A DNA stretch of 40,068 nucleotides from Anaerobutyricum faecale (GTDB lineage: Bacteria; Bacillota; Clostridia; Lachnospirales; Lachnospiraceae). The stretch lies in contig DWWR01000041.1 in assembly GCA_019119645.1 (NCBI GenBank), positions 1 through 40,068 on the forward strand. The letters are read 5' to 3'. Both the position numbers and the translations under genes were made by a program. Of the stretch, positions 8,600 through 16,070 are shown in pieces (the first letter of the stretch is position 1; each line of letters begins with the position of its first letter). Under the pieces are notes generated by a model that was given only the letters and a program-made list of their open reading frames with translations, was not told the origin of the DNA and searched no databases.

Positions 8600-8683
8600 A
8601 TGTTTTTATAGAAATGTATTTGCGGATAATCCGTAATTCAGGAAAATAAGGGAAAACCCATAGAGAATCAAAGGAGGCGTATT

Positions 8684-10285
8684 ATGAAAGAAATAATGCA
8701 TAAGATGAGAAAATGCGGCATAATTATGACATTTCTGTTTGCTTTCACCTTGCTGTTTGGAATGGGATTGAATGCGAAAGCAGCAGATGACGCCGGGGAA
8801 CCGTACGATGCGAACACACAGGGGAGCATCACGGTAACTCTTCCGGATCTGGCGGGAGCAGATAAAGAGGACGTACAGGTTAACCTTTACAAAGTAGGTG
8901 ATCTGGATACCAGTAAAGGTTATCTTGACTTTTCTCTGGTGGAGGCGTTGAAAGACGTGAATGTGGATCTCAATGATATCACAACAGAGCAGGCCAACGC
9001 AGATGTGGCGGAGGCTCTGGCGACTGCGGTACGAGACAGAGAAATAGGGGTAACAGAGAGTCTTTGGACGAACGCGGACGGCGTGGTAAAGTTTGAGAAT
9101 CTGGAACAGGGTATGTACCTGATCACACAGGGAAATTCCAATGCTTACGGTATTTTTGGAGCTTCCGTAGTACCGGTGCCATATGCCAATGAGACAAGCT
9201 GGAATTATGATGTGAGTATTTCACCGAAAGCGGACCCGGTAACGACTCTTGGACGTATTGATGTGACCAAGACCGTGAAGAGTGTGGACGGCGATGGCAA
9301 TCTGCAGGGCAATATAACTGCAGTGGACGCTACCTATTATATCGGTCTGTTCCTGGATGCAGCGGGAACACAGCCGTATCGTGGTGCGGGAAACAGTGTG
9401 AAGGCAGTGCACATCATGGATGGAAACAGCGCGACCATCAGTTTTGATAATATCCCGATCACAGACCAGAAATACTATGTTTTTGAGACCACTGCGGATG
9501 GAGAGCCGATTGCTTATCTGGAGCCGCAGGGTACGGAGAATCCGTTCTACTGTATGGCCGGTGAGGATATCCTGGCAGAAGGAAAAGATACGGCTCCGAT
9601 CATTTCTCTGGAGGATGAAACAGACCATATCGGAAGCACTGTGATCAGCAACGTATACACAGACGGACTGCCGGACAGTTTTTATTATACCGGCGACATC
9701 ACCATCTCCAAGAGCGTGATGAATGAAGGCAATATGATCACTACGGAAGACACTTTCTATGCTGGTATCTTTACTCTGGATGCCCAGGGCAATATCAGCA
9801 GCACGCCGGTCGAGGTTGTGAAGCTGAATAATAACGGTACAGTGACAGTGGAAGTTCCTCTGGGAGGCGCCAACGGCACAGAGCCTATCACCTACGCGGT
9901 GAGAGAGACAAACGAGAAAGGTGTTCCGGTCAGCCAGGACAGCAGTTTCCTTTATACCGTTACAGGTGAAGGAAATGTAAATCTTTCCATGAATCAGAAC
10001 ACGGCTTCTGTGGCTATCGTCAATACCCTTGGCGGTGGTGACGGCTATTATCAGGAAGAGCCATCCACACAGGAGCCGGCGGCAGCCAATCCGGGCAGTG
10101 GCAATGGAAACAATGGCAACAGCAGCAGTGGCAGTGGAAGCTCCGGTTCCGGAAGCAGCAGCCGAAGTTCCAGTTCTGCAAAGACCGGCGATAATAACCA
10201 GATTCTGTTGTACGCAGGTCTCCTGGCAGCAGCAGTGGTTGTAGGCGGCGTGGTCGTTGTCAGAAGAAGAAGACGGAACGGATAA
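8684..10285 (+). CDS. Second pilin / ancillary pilus protein with atypical AKTGD sorting signal
   Basis: A 533-residue exported protein: signal peptide (hydrophobic about 12-30, cut near AKA-ADD), an N-terminal domain ending in a clear pilin motif W173-x3-V-x-I-S-P-K182 (WxxxVxVYPK type), then Cna-B-like domains (about 190-320 and 335-450), a Ser/Gly/Asn-rich linker (about 470-498), AKTGD at 499-503, a hydrophobic helix and an RRRRRNG tail. The motif lysine implies that this protein can itself be polymerised. The sorting pentapeptide lacks the usual Leu-Pro. AAAGGAGG precedes ATG 8684. It is the last gene before a strong terminator and follows the two sortases, so it is probably their dedicated substrate. 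Confidence 0.85.
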   Translation: MKEIMHKMRKCGIIMTFLFAFTLLFGMGLNAKAADDAGEPYDANTQGSITVTLPDLAGADKEDVQVNLYKVGDLDTSKGYLDFSLVEALKDVNVDLNDITTEQANADVAEALATAVRDREIGVTESLWTNADGVVKFENLEQGMYLITQGNSNAYGIFGASVVPVPYANETSWNYDVSISPKADPVTTLGRIDVTKTVKSVDGDGNLQGNITAVDATYYIGLFLDAAGTQPYRGAGNSVKAVHIMDGNSATISFDNIPITDQKYYVFETTADGEPIAYLEPQGTENPFYCMAGEDILAEGKDTAPIISLEDETDHIGSTVISNVYTDGLPDSFYYTGDITISKSVMNEGNMITTEDTFYAGIFTLDAQGNISSTPVEVVKLNNNGTVTVEVPLGGANGTEPITYAVRETNEKGVPVSQDSSFLYTVTGEGNVNLSMNQNTASVAIVNTLGGGDGYYQEEPSTQEPAAANPGSGNGNNGNSSSGSGSSGSGSSSRSSSSAKTGDNNQILLYAGLLAAAVVVGGVVVVRRRRRNG

Positions 10286-10377
10286 CATAATACAGCCCAA
10301 TGACGCGATGTCATTTGATATGACATTGTAATAAATAAATGCAGGGAGAGATATGATCTCTGATCATGCGGGGAGAG

Positions 10378-10424
10378 CCCCCGGCGGTTTATGGAGAGAC
10401 CGTCGGGGGTTTTCTGTTTTTTTT
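10378..10424 (+). terminator. Rho-independent terminator of the pilus operon
   Basis: CCCCCGGCGGT (10378-10388) pairs with ACCGTCGGGGG (10399-10409) with one G-U and a 10-base loop. It is followed by TTTTCTGTTTTTTTT. This is a textbook intrinsic terminator closing the sortase-pilin transcript. Confidence 0.92.
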
Positions 10425-10429
10425 GGTTA

Positions 10430-10494
10430 TTTATCAGGGGAGAAAGTACTTTCTGTCAGGAATTGAAGAAAAGGATGAAATTCTGTGGTACAAT
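10430..10494 (+). promoter_or_regulatory. Promoter module before hisA (extended -10), near-copy at 39800-39863
   Basis: TGG-TACAAT at 10486-10494 is an extended -10. A TTGAAG lies at 10463-10468, 20 bases upstream, too far for an ideal -35. About 65 bases from TTTATCAGG to TACAAT match another intergenic segment at 39800-39863, with the same 20-base spacing, which suggests a conserved promoter or regulator-site module. Confidence 0.5.
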
Positions 10495-10533
10495 ATAAAA
10501 TGGAATAATATATGAGAAAGTGACGGTATCATT

Positions 10534-11316
10534 ATGAGATTCAGACCATGTATAGATATTCATAACGGAAAAGTAAAACAGATTGTGGGAGGGAGTCTTC
10601 TGGATAAAGGAGATTTTGCCGAAGACAATTTCGTTTCGGAGAAGAACGGGGACTATTACGCCGCTCTGTACCGGGATGCCGGTTTAACCGGTGGCCATAT
10701 CATCCTCCTGAATCCGGCAGGAAGCTCCTATTATGAGGAGGATGTCCGGCAGGCATGTCTGGCTCTTGCCGCTTACCCGGGTGGTCTGCAGATCGGCGGT
10801 GGCATGAACGATGAGAATGCGGCGTTTTTCCTGGATAAGGGAGCCTCCCACATTATTGTGACCTCGTTTGTGTTCCGTGATGGAAAGATCAATTATGATA
10901 ATTTGAACAAAATGGTGAAGGTAACCGGCAGAGAGCGGCTGGTTCTTGATTTGAGCTGCCGGAAGAGAGATAATGCTTATTATATCGTCACAGACCGGTG
11001 GCAGAAGTTCACCGACGTGAAGCTCACCGAGGCAGTGCTGGATGAACTGTCCGGTTACTGTGATGAATTTCTGATTCATGCCGTGGACGTGGAAGGGAAG
11101 TCCGGCGGTATCGAGGAAGATATCGCGGCGCTCCTTGGCAGCTGGGATGGGATTCCGGTGACTTACGCCGGCGGCGTAGGTACCATGGAAGATCTGCGTC
11201 AGCTGAAAAGACTGGGCCGCGGCAAAGTAGACGTGACCATCGGAAGTGCGCTGGATTTATTTGGCGGGCCGCTTCGGTTTGAGGATGTGCTGGAGGAGAT
11301 AAAAGGAGATTTTTGA
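10534..11316 (+). CDS. hisA: Phosphoribosylformimino-AICAR ribotide isomerase, long (yeast HIS6-like) form
   Basis: A 260-residue (beta/alpha)8 enzyme of histidine synthesis (EC 5.3.1.16), an Amadori isomerase acting on ProFAR. The start MRFRPCIDIHNGKVKQ places the catalytic Asp at position 8, and LVLDLS gives the second acidic residue at 139. Phosphate-binding Gly motifs are seen in GLQIGGGMND (about 84-93) and YAGGVGT (about 211-217). The length and extra loops resemble the eukaryote-like HisA found in some Firmicutes and in yeast, longer than the ~245 residues of enterobacterial HisA. It stands alone between a terminator and an AT-rich island, with no other his gene in the window, so regulation separate from a his operon is likely (inference). 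Confidence 0.88.
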   Translation: MRFRPCIDIHNGKVKQIVGGSLLDKGDFAEDNFVSEKNGDYYAALYRDAGLTGGHIILLNPAGSSYYEEDVRQACLALAAYPGGLQIGGGMNDENAAFFLDKGASHIIVTSFVFRDGKINYDNLNKMVKVTGRERLVLDLSCRKRDNAYYIVTDRWQKFTDVKLTEAVLDELSGYCDEFLIHAVDVEGKSGGIEEDIAALLGSWDGIPVTYAGGVGTMEDLRQLKRLGRGKVDVTIGSALDLFGGPLRFEDVLEEIKGDF

Positions 11317-11341
11317 AAATAGGCAGAAATTATCATATAAT
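11313..11341 (+). promoter_or_regulatory. Candidate promoter overlapping the hisA stop codon
   Basis: TTGAAA (11313-11318) and TATAAT (11336-11341) are separated by exactly 17 bases, close to the SigA consensus. The -35 overlaps the hisA stop. The next annotated gene start is almost 380 bases away, so the product could be a short RNA ending near 11455 or a leader for the DUF genes. Confidence 0.5.
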
Positions 11342-11418
11342 TGAGGTACAATAGGTAAGAAGTTATTCGAGGTGGTAAATTCCGTTGTAATCACGCACCC
11401 TTGAGGGTTAAAAGAGAT

Positions 11419-11455
11419 GCAGGAGAGGCGACGCCTGCCGGATAACTTTTTATTT
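11419..11455 (+). terminator. Possible weak terminator upstream of the DUF island
   Basis: GCAGG (11419-11423) pairs with CCTGC (11434-11438), and a T-rich stretch CTTTTTATTT follows after a short spacer. The stem is short, so this is only a possibility. It could end a transcript of about 110 bases from the promoter at 11313-11341. Confidence 0.35.
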
Positions 11456-11471
11456 GTAAATCAAATTATGT

Positions 11472-11485
11472 AAGTTTTAAAACTT
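11472..11485. repeat. Perfect 14-base palindrome AAGTTTTAAAACTT
   Basis: The palindrome sits at the left edge of the AT-rich island, directly before one copy of a short repeat (11483-11503) that recurs at 12201-12220. It could be an operator or a junction scar. In AT-rich DNA some palindromes arise by chance. Confidence 0.4.
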
Positions 11486-11522
11486 TCAGGGGAGATATTT
11501 TTTGTTGGAAATAAAAGCTTGA

Positions 11523-11702
11523 CAAGAATTAATAAAAGTGATTAATGATATTGATGAAGGTGTTATTATTAAAGGCGGACTTCCAAAAAGACAATTAAAA
11601 TTTGTTCTTGCATGGGCCGAAATTCACAAAGACGAGCTTATGCAAAACTGGGAGTTGGCAAAGGAGAATAAACCATTAAACAGGATAAACCCGTTAATAT
11701 AA
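11523..11702 (+). pseudogene. DUF4160 protein remnant (N-terminal part missing)
   Basis: The reading frame after a stop at 11520-11522 encodes 59 residues matching the C-terminal part of DUF4160 proteins: a DIDEGVIIKGGLPKRQ stretch, then LAWAEIHKDELMQNWELA and a final INPLI. The usual start (histidine-rich segment with PPHFHA) is absent upstream, where only AT-rich sequence is found. A GTG at 11538 could start a short peptide but lacks a good ribosome site. It lies 16 bases before a DUF2442 gene; DUF4160 and DUF2442 are often adjacent, so this is a broken member of a recognised pair. Biochemical function of the family is not established. Confidence 0.7.
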
Positions 11703-11718
11703 TAAAGGGGTGATTTTT

Positions 11719-12099
11719 ATGAAAAATAATAAGTTGGATTTTTTCCCTGAAGTTTTTCAGGCAGTAGCTGGGAGAAATTTCACTGTTTATGCTTACATGA
11801 ACGACGGTCAAGTGAGACTTTATGACATGAAGCCGCTTATAAAACGAGGTGGAGTTTTTAAGGTTCTGGAGAATGAAAATACATTTCGAGAAAAATTGAC
11901 AGTATTAAATAATTCTATTGCTTGGGATCTTTCCGGAGATAGAGATGAAAGCAGATGTATAGACATTGATCCATTTCAAGTGTTTCAGAGTCCTGTTGTT
12001 AGTGATTTTCCGGAAGATGACCAAACTCTAGATGAGATGGAAGCTATAGATGAAGCAAAGGCTGATTCAATTCAGAACGTAGTTGACAGCCTAAATTAG
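11719..12099 (+). CDS. DUF2442 domain-containing protein
   Basis: A 126-residue small acidic protein. ATG 11719 is chosen over GTG 11710 because AAAGGGG (11704-11710) then sits eight bases upstream. The core (TVYAYMNDGQVRLYDMKP, then FREKLTVLNNSIAWDL and CIDIDPFQVF) fits the DUF2442 family, whose C-terminal half typically ends in a W-D-x-G and D-I/C-P-like pattern. The C-terminal ~25 residues are acidic. It follows the DUF4160 remnant, and the region is AT-rich compared with its neighbours, suggesting horizontal acquisition. The molecular role is unknown; a mobile accessory or toxin-antitoxin-like pair is only a guess. Confidence 0.75.
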   Translation: MKNNKLDFFPEVFQAVAGRNFTVYAYMNDGQVRLYDMKPLIKRGGVFKVLENENTFREKLTVLNNSIAWDLSGDRDESRCIDIDPFQVFQSPVVSDFPEDDQTLDEMEAIDEAKADSIQNVVDSLN

Positions 12100-12194
12100 A
12101 TGTGTTATCATAAAAAAACTTAATAAATAATAATTACAAATTATCTTAGAAAGTAAAAACAATTTTCACAGTTCTTATTATTAATTACCATTAC

Positions 12195-12238
12195 AAAAAA
12201 TCTTCAGGGGAGACATTTTCGTCTCCCCAATTTTTTTC
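12195..12238. terminator. Bidirectional terminator between DUF2442 and cbiG
   Basis: GGGGAGAC (12207-12214) and GTCTCCCC (12221-12228) form an eight-pair stem with an ATTTTC loop. A T-run follows on the plus strand, and AAAAAA at 12195-12200 gives a T-run on the minus strand. It serves the converging DUF2442 and cbiG genes. Confidence 0.9.
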
Positions 12239-12246
12239 TTTTATGT

Positions 12247-13380
12247 TTATTCCCCTTCCACCTGGCACAGCGCTACGGTTATCCCCTTGAATTTTACTTT
12301 ATCCCGCAGGATGCGTCCTCTGCCGGACGCCAGGTAGGCGCTGGCGGTGGAGACGGAGAGGACGCCGGTCTGCTCAGCCACGAAGTTTGAAGTCTGGATG
12401 CCCAGGGTGGCGATGTCCAGCGCTTCAATGTCGGCGGTGGAGATGATCGTCACCGGGACGTGCAGATGCTCGGCGGTGGTGAGGATGCCGGGTTCGTCGG
12501 CTTTCAGCGGAATGGTGCTGATACATTTAAGAGCAAGAGGGCTTATGCCCTCTTTTTTTAGTACCGTGAGAAGGGCTTCCTCGATGGATGCCGCGTCCAT
12601 GTGCCGTTTGCAGCCGATGCCGGCGCAGATGGTCCGGGGACGGAGATAGAGCACAGGGAATGGCGGCGCGGACGGGAAGGTGAACCCTTCGTCGATGACC
12701 ACTGTGGGCAGGGATTCTTCCCCGGCAGGGTCTTCATCGGGAGTGCCCGCACCTTCGGTATGATCTGCAGTATATTTGGATAAATGTTCTTTTGCCTCCT
12801 GAACTGTTAGAATCTTCATTTTTTCAGCAGTGTTGGAATCCCCGGAACTATGTGCGGCAGTTCCGGCAGCGGTGTTGGCGCTGGCTGTCAGTTCTGCATA
12901 GTGTCTGTCCGTGATCACGCGGACGGGTTTTCCGGCCAGGAGGGCGCCGCTGATGTGCTTGAGTTCCTGGATGTTTTCGATGGCCATGTGATGGTTTTTG
13001 GCGAAGGTGTCGAAGGACAGTTCGCCGGCCACATCGGTAGCGGTGGTGATCACGGCTTCGCCGCCGGAGAGGGCGGCCATTTCCCGGGCCAGGTCGTTGG
13101 CGCCGCCCAGATGGCCGGACAGCAGGCTGATGGCGAAGCGGCCTTTCTGGTCCATGACCACAACGCCCGGGTCGCTGGTTTTGTGGACCAGCAGCGGGGC
13201 GAGGATGCGGACTACAATGCCGGTGGCCATGATGCAGACCAGATAGTCGTACTTGTGAAAGGCTTCCCGGAGGGCAGCCTTGAAGTTTTCTTTATTGTAG
13301 AGGTCGCCGGGATGGGAGGCGGCCAGGCGGCGGGCCAGCTGCCCGCCTTCGTCGGTGAGGTAAAAATATGCGGTTGACAT
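12247..13380 (-). CDS. cbiG: Cobalt-precorrin-5A hydrolase
   Basis: A 377-residue CbiG, which opens the delta-lactone of cobalt-precorrin-5A and releases the C20 unit as acetaldehyde during ring contraction. The N-terminal domain has the family signature GHLGGAN at 89-95 plus the IMATGIVVRILAP stretch. The C-terminal CbiG domain begins about 255 (AGIGCKRH) and contains STIPLKADEPG and SNFVAEQTGV. The linker between them (about 170-235) is unusually Ala/Ser/Gly/Asp-rich. It is encoded on the strand opposite to all the other cobalamin genes, 33 bases after a LysR gene, so the two probably share a transcript. It is the only cbiG copy in the window and is required for the pathway encoded next door. 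Confidence 0.95.
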   Translation of the reverse strand: MSTAYFYLTDEGGQLARRLAASHPGDLYNKENFKAALREAFHKYDYLVCIMATGIVVRILAPLLVHKTSDPGVVVMDQKGRFAISLLSGHLGGANDLAREMAALSGGEAVITTATDVAGELSFDTFAKNHHMAIENIQELKHISGALLAGKPVRVITDRHYAELTASANTAAGTAAHSSGDSNTAEKMKILTVQEAKEHLSKYTADHTEGAGTPDEDPAGEESLPTVVIDEGFTFPSAPPFPVLYLRPRTICAGIGCKRHMDAASIEEALLTVLKKEGISPLALKCISTIPLKADEPGILTTAEHLHVPVTIISTADIEALDIATLGIQTSNFVAEQTGVLSVSTASAYLASGRGRILRDKVKFKGITVALCQVEGE

Positions 13381-13413
13381 GATGTGATGTTCCTCCTGCT
13401 TGGTATGTGTATG

Positions 13414-14313
13414 TTAATGATTCAGCAGTGTCCGCTGAATAATATAGTCGATAAACTGCTGGGCCGCCTCGTCCGGGGTGATGTCCGCGGGGATGACCAG
13501 ATGGGTTTCCATCATCAGTTCAGGATATTGTTCGTATTCGCTGGAGGCGAAGGGTACGAAGGCGATTTCCTGAAAATTGTGGTACTGGTACATGCGGCGG
13601 GAGACAAAGCCGATGAGAGAGGAACCGTGCAGGATGTGCAGGAATTCGTTCATATCGGCGGTGTCGTGGACCTGGCAGGCGATGCCTTTTTTGGATGTCT
13701 GTTTGAGGATGGTGGTGTTGAAGTCTTCCATGTTGTCCAGCAGCAGCAGTTCCTGATTGTGGAGATCATGCAGATGGATGGCGGGCCGGGAAGCCAGAGG
13801 ATTCCGCCGGTCCATGACCAGGTGCACAGGTTCCTTGTGGAACAGATGCAGGGAGGACAGGGCGGCTGGGATTGGCGCCCGCATGAAAGCGATATCCGCC
13901 TGCTGGTAGAATAGCTGGGAAGGGATGTCGCTGTTGTTTTTTTCCTGATACCGGATTTTTGATTGGGGATAAAAGGTCCGGTAGCCGGAGAGAAGGTCTT
14001 TGCTGCAGGACAGGGCAAAACCGTGATAGGCGGCGATCTTCAGTACCCGGTTCTGTCGGATATTGTCGATGGCCAGGAGCAGTTCGTGATAAGAGTTGGA
14101 AATCTTATTGAAATGGGAGAAAAGCGCGTCGGCTTCCTTGGTAGGGACTACGCCGGAGGTCCGGCGGTCAAATAAAGAAAAGCCCAGCTCTTCTTCCAGT
14201 CGGCTGACGGATTTGCTCAGGCCCTGCTGGGATATGTATAAATTCTTGCTGGCTTTTGTAATGTTCAGGTCTTTGTATAGTTGTATAAAGTATTGTATTT
14301 GGCGTAACTCCAT
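13414..14313 (-). CDS. LysR-family transcriptional regulator
   Basis: A 299-residue LysR protein. The N-terminal winged helix-turn-helix is clear (MELRQIQYFIQLYKDLNITK, then QQGLSKSVSRLEEELGFSLF at about 29-48), followed by a linker helix and a periplasmic-binding-like effector domain from about 90. GGAGAAGGG precedes the ATG on the minus strand. It is divergent from hemL across about 400 bases and upstream of cbiG on the same strand, the typical position for a LysR protein controlling a divergent operon. Control of hemL-led tetrapyrrole genes and/or cbiG is a reasonable inference; the inducer is unknown. Confidence 0.9.
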   Translation of the reverse strand: MELRQIQYFIQLYKDLNITKASKNLYISQQGLSKSVSRLEEELGFSLFDRRTSGVVPTKEADALFSHFNKISNSYHELLLAIDNIRQNRVLKIAAYHGFALSCSKDLLSGYRTFYPQSKIRYQEKNNSDIPSQLFYQQADIAFMRAPIPAALSSLHLFHKEPVHLVMDRRNPLASRPAIHLHDLHNQELLLLDNMEDFNTTILKQTSKKGIACQVHDTADMNEFLHILHGSSLIGFVSRRMYQYHNFQEIAFVPFASSEYEQYPELMMETHLVIPADITPDEAAQQFIDYIIQRTLLNH

Positions 14314-14720
14314 GTTTCCCTTCTCCTCGCATGACTCCAGTTTCTGATACCATCATATAATGGAAGAAAGGCGGGTGTCAAGGGGAAAGGGGAGCTGTAT
14401 TTTTCTGTCTTTTTCTTATGGGAAATGTGACGGAATGATGGAGAAAAATGGGTAAATAATATAAAAAAATCAGTATTTTTTGTTAATAATATAAGAAATA
14501 CGGGGCAGAACAATTTTTTTTGCACTAAACTGATAATTTTTTGACCACCAAAATGAAAAACTATCTTTAGCCCGGGTAAGATTCATGATATACTAGGAAA
14601 AGCGTTTAAAATGAACTGATATTCCGTTGCGATGATATCGGCGGCAATGTGAAGAAACCGATCAGGAGTCTTTCCACATCTGACCGATCAGTTATAAATA
14701 TCAAGAAGGAGGTTGTAGAG
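14314..14720. promoter_or_regulatory. Divergent control region between the LysR gene and hemL
   Basis: The 407 bases hold no convincing gene. They are AT-rich at 14400-14560. A TATACT at 14589-14594 with weak TTTAGC 17 bases upstream (14566-14571), and a TTGACC at 14541-14546, are possible hemL promoter elements. CCGATCAG occurs twice (about 14658 and 14682) in the leader. The hemL ribosome site AGGAGG is at 14707-14712. No B12 riboswitch box or T-box was recognised. Confidence 0.45.
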
Positions 14721-15995
14721 TTGAATACAGCAAAATCAGAAGAGCTTTATAAAATTGCGTTGGATTTAATGCCGGGCGGCGTCAATTCGCCGGTGCGTGC
14801 CTTTGGTTCTGTGGGACGGAATCCTCTGTTCATCGATCATGCCAAGGGAGCGTATGTCTACGATGTGGACGGCAATAAGTTTATAGATTACGTGTGTTCC
14901 TGGGGACCGGGGATTCTCGGTCATGCCCACCCGGAAGTCATTGAGGCGGTGGTGAAGGCATGTTTTGACGGTCTGACTTTTGGTGCGCCGACCGGTAAGG
15001 AAAATGTGCTGGCAGCCATGATCCGGGAGCTGATCCCTTCCATGGAGATGGTCCGTATGGTCAACTCCGGCACGGAGGCAACCATGAGCGCCATCCGCGC
15101 GGCCCGGGGATATACCGGAAGAGATAAGATCATCAAGTTCAAGGGCTGTTATCACGGACATTCCGACGGACTGCTGGTGCAGGCAGGTTCCGCAGCTCTG
15201 ACTCAGTCGGTGCCGGACAGTGCCGGCGTGCCGGCGTCTTTTGCCCAGCAGACACTGGTGGCTCTTTTCAATGATAAGGATTCCGTACGGGAGCTTTTTG
15301 AGAATAACAAAGATCAGATTGCCGCACTCATCGTGGAGCCGGTGGCTGCCAACATGGGCGTGGTTCTGCCGGAGGAAGGCTTCCTTCAGTTCCTGCGGGA
15401 GATTACAGAGGAGAACGGCACCGTCCTGATTTTTGACGAGGTCATCACAGGATTCCGTCTGGGCATCGGCGGTGCGCAGCAGTGGTTTGGTGTGAAGCCG
15501 GATATGACCACTCTCGGCAAGATCGTCGGCGGCGGTATGCCGATGGCTGTTTACGGTGGTAAGAAGGAGATCATGAAAAATGTGGCTCCGACCGGTAAGG
15601 TTTATCAGGCGGGCACCCTGTCCGGCAACCCAATTGCCACTACGGCGGGGATCAGGACCCTGGAACTTTTGCGGGACAACCCGTCCATTTACGATAAAAT
15701 CGAGGCCAACACGAAGAAACTGGCGGCGGCTTACAAGGCAAGGGCGGAGAAGTTTGGTCTGAAAATGCACATCAACCAGATTGGTTCCCTGATGAGCGCC
15801 TTCTTCACCGATGAAAATGTAAAGGATTATGCCGGAGCGTTGTCTTCGGATACCAAGGCGTATGCTGATTACTTTAACTATATGCTGGAGCACGGCATCT
15901 ATGTGGCGCCGTCCCAGTTTGAGGCAATGTTTATTTCCGGCGCGCACTCTGATGAGGATATTCAGAAGACCATCGATGTGCTGCTGGCAGAGTAG
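14721..15995 (+). CDS. hemL: Glutamate-1-semialdehyde 2,1-aminomutase (TTG start)
   Basis: The enzyme converts glutamate-1-semialdehyde to 5-aminolevulinate with PLP (EC 5.4.3.8). Family motifs are present: LMPGGVNSPVRAF, MVNSGTEATMSA, the PLP aspartate in FDEVITGFR, and the Schiff-base lysine K267 in TLGKIVGGGMP (K265 in E. coli). TTG 14721 is chosen because AGGAGG lies eight bases upstream and the result is 424 residues, the family length. An in-frame GTG at 14649 would add 24 residues with no ribosome site and no homology. It is the first gene of the long rightward tetrapyrrole/cobalamin run, so it likely carries the main promoter. Confidence 0.95.
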   Translation: MNTAKSEELYKIALDLMPGGVNSPVRAFGSVGRNPLFIDHAKGAYVYDVDGNKFIDYVCSWGPGILGHAHPEVIEAVVKACFDGLTFGAPTGKENVLAAMIRELIPSMEMVRMVNSGTEATMSAIRAARGYTGRDKIIKFKGCYHGHSDGLLVQAGSAALTQSVPDSAGVPASFAQQTLVALFNDKDSVRELFENNKDQIAALIVEPVAANMGVVLPEEGFLQFLREITEENGTVLIFDEVITGFRLGIGGAQQWFGVKPDMTTLGKIVGGGMPMAVYGGKKEIMKNVAPTGKVYQAGTLSGNPIATTAGIRTLELLRDNPSIYDKIEANTKKLAAAYKARAEKFGLKMHINQIGSLMSAFFTDENVKDYAGALSSDTKAYADYFNYMLEHGIYVAPSQFEAMFISGAHSDEDIQKTIDVLLAE

Positions 15996-16070
15996 ACAGG
16001 TGGCGGACGAGCCGGAGAAGAAGCCTGCATAATTTTAGAACAACACCTGTAGAAAAGGAGAATATAAATA

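Larger units (their letters stand above)
11483..12220. repeat. Short imperfect direct repeat bracketing the DUF4160/DUF2442 island
   Basis: TTCAGGGGAGATATTTT at the left (within 11483-11503) and TTCAGGGGAGACATTTT at the right (within 12201-12220) differ at one base. The right copy is the 5' half of a complete terminator hairpin; the left copy lacks the second half. The repeats enclose the AT-rich segment and may mark insertion or rearrangement. Confidence 0.45.

Noticed and set aside
9221..10300. Long minus-strand frame of 359 codons opposite the second pilin gene
   Set aside because: Its sequence has no domain character, and it is antisense to a gene with signal peptide, pilin motif and anchor. 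It is a shadow of codon bias.
11370..11400. GAGGTGGTAAATTCCG resembling a T-box
   Set aside because: The match is poor and no aminoacyl-tRNA or amino acid gene follows. hisA lies upstream, not downstream.
12850..13377. Plus-strand Gly/Val-rich frame opposite cbiG
   Set aside because: It has low-complexity composition and no start context; cbiG on the minus strand has full domain support.
14766..15947. Minus-strand frame of 393 codons opposite hemL
   Set aside because: HemL motifs are complete on the plus strand; the antisense frame is His/Arg-rich with no family features.
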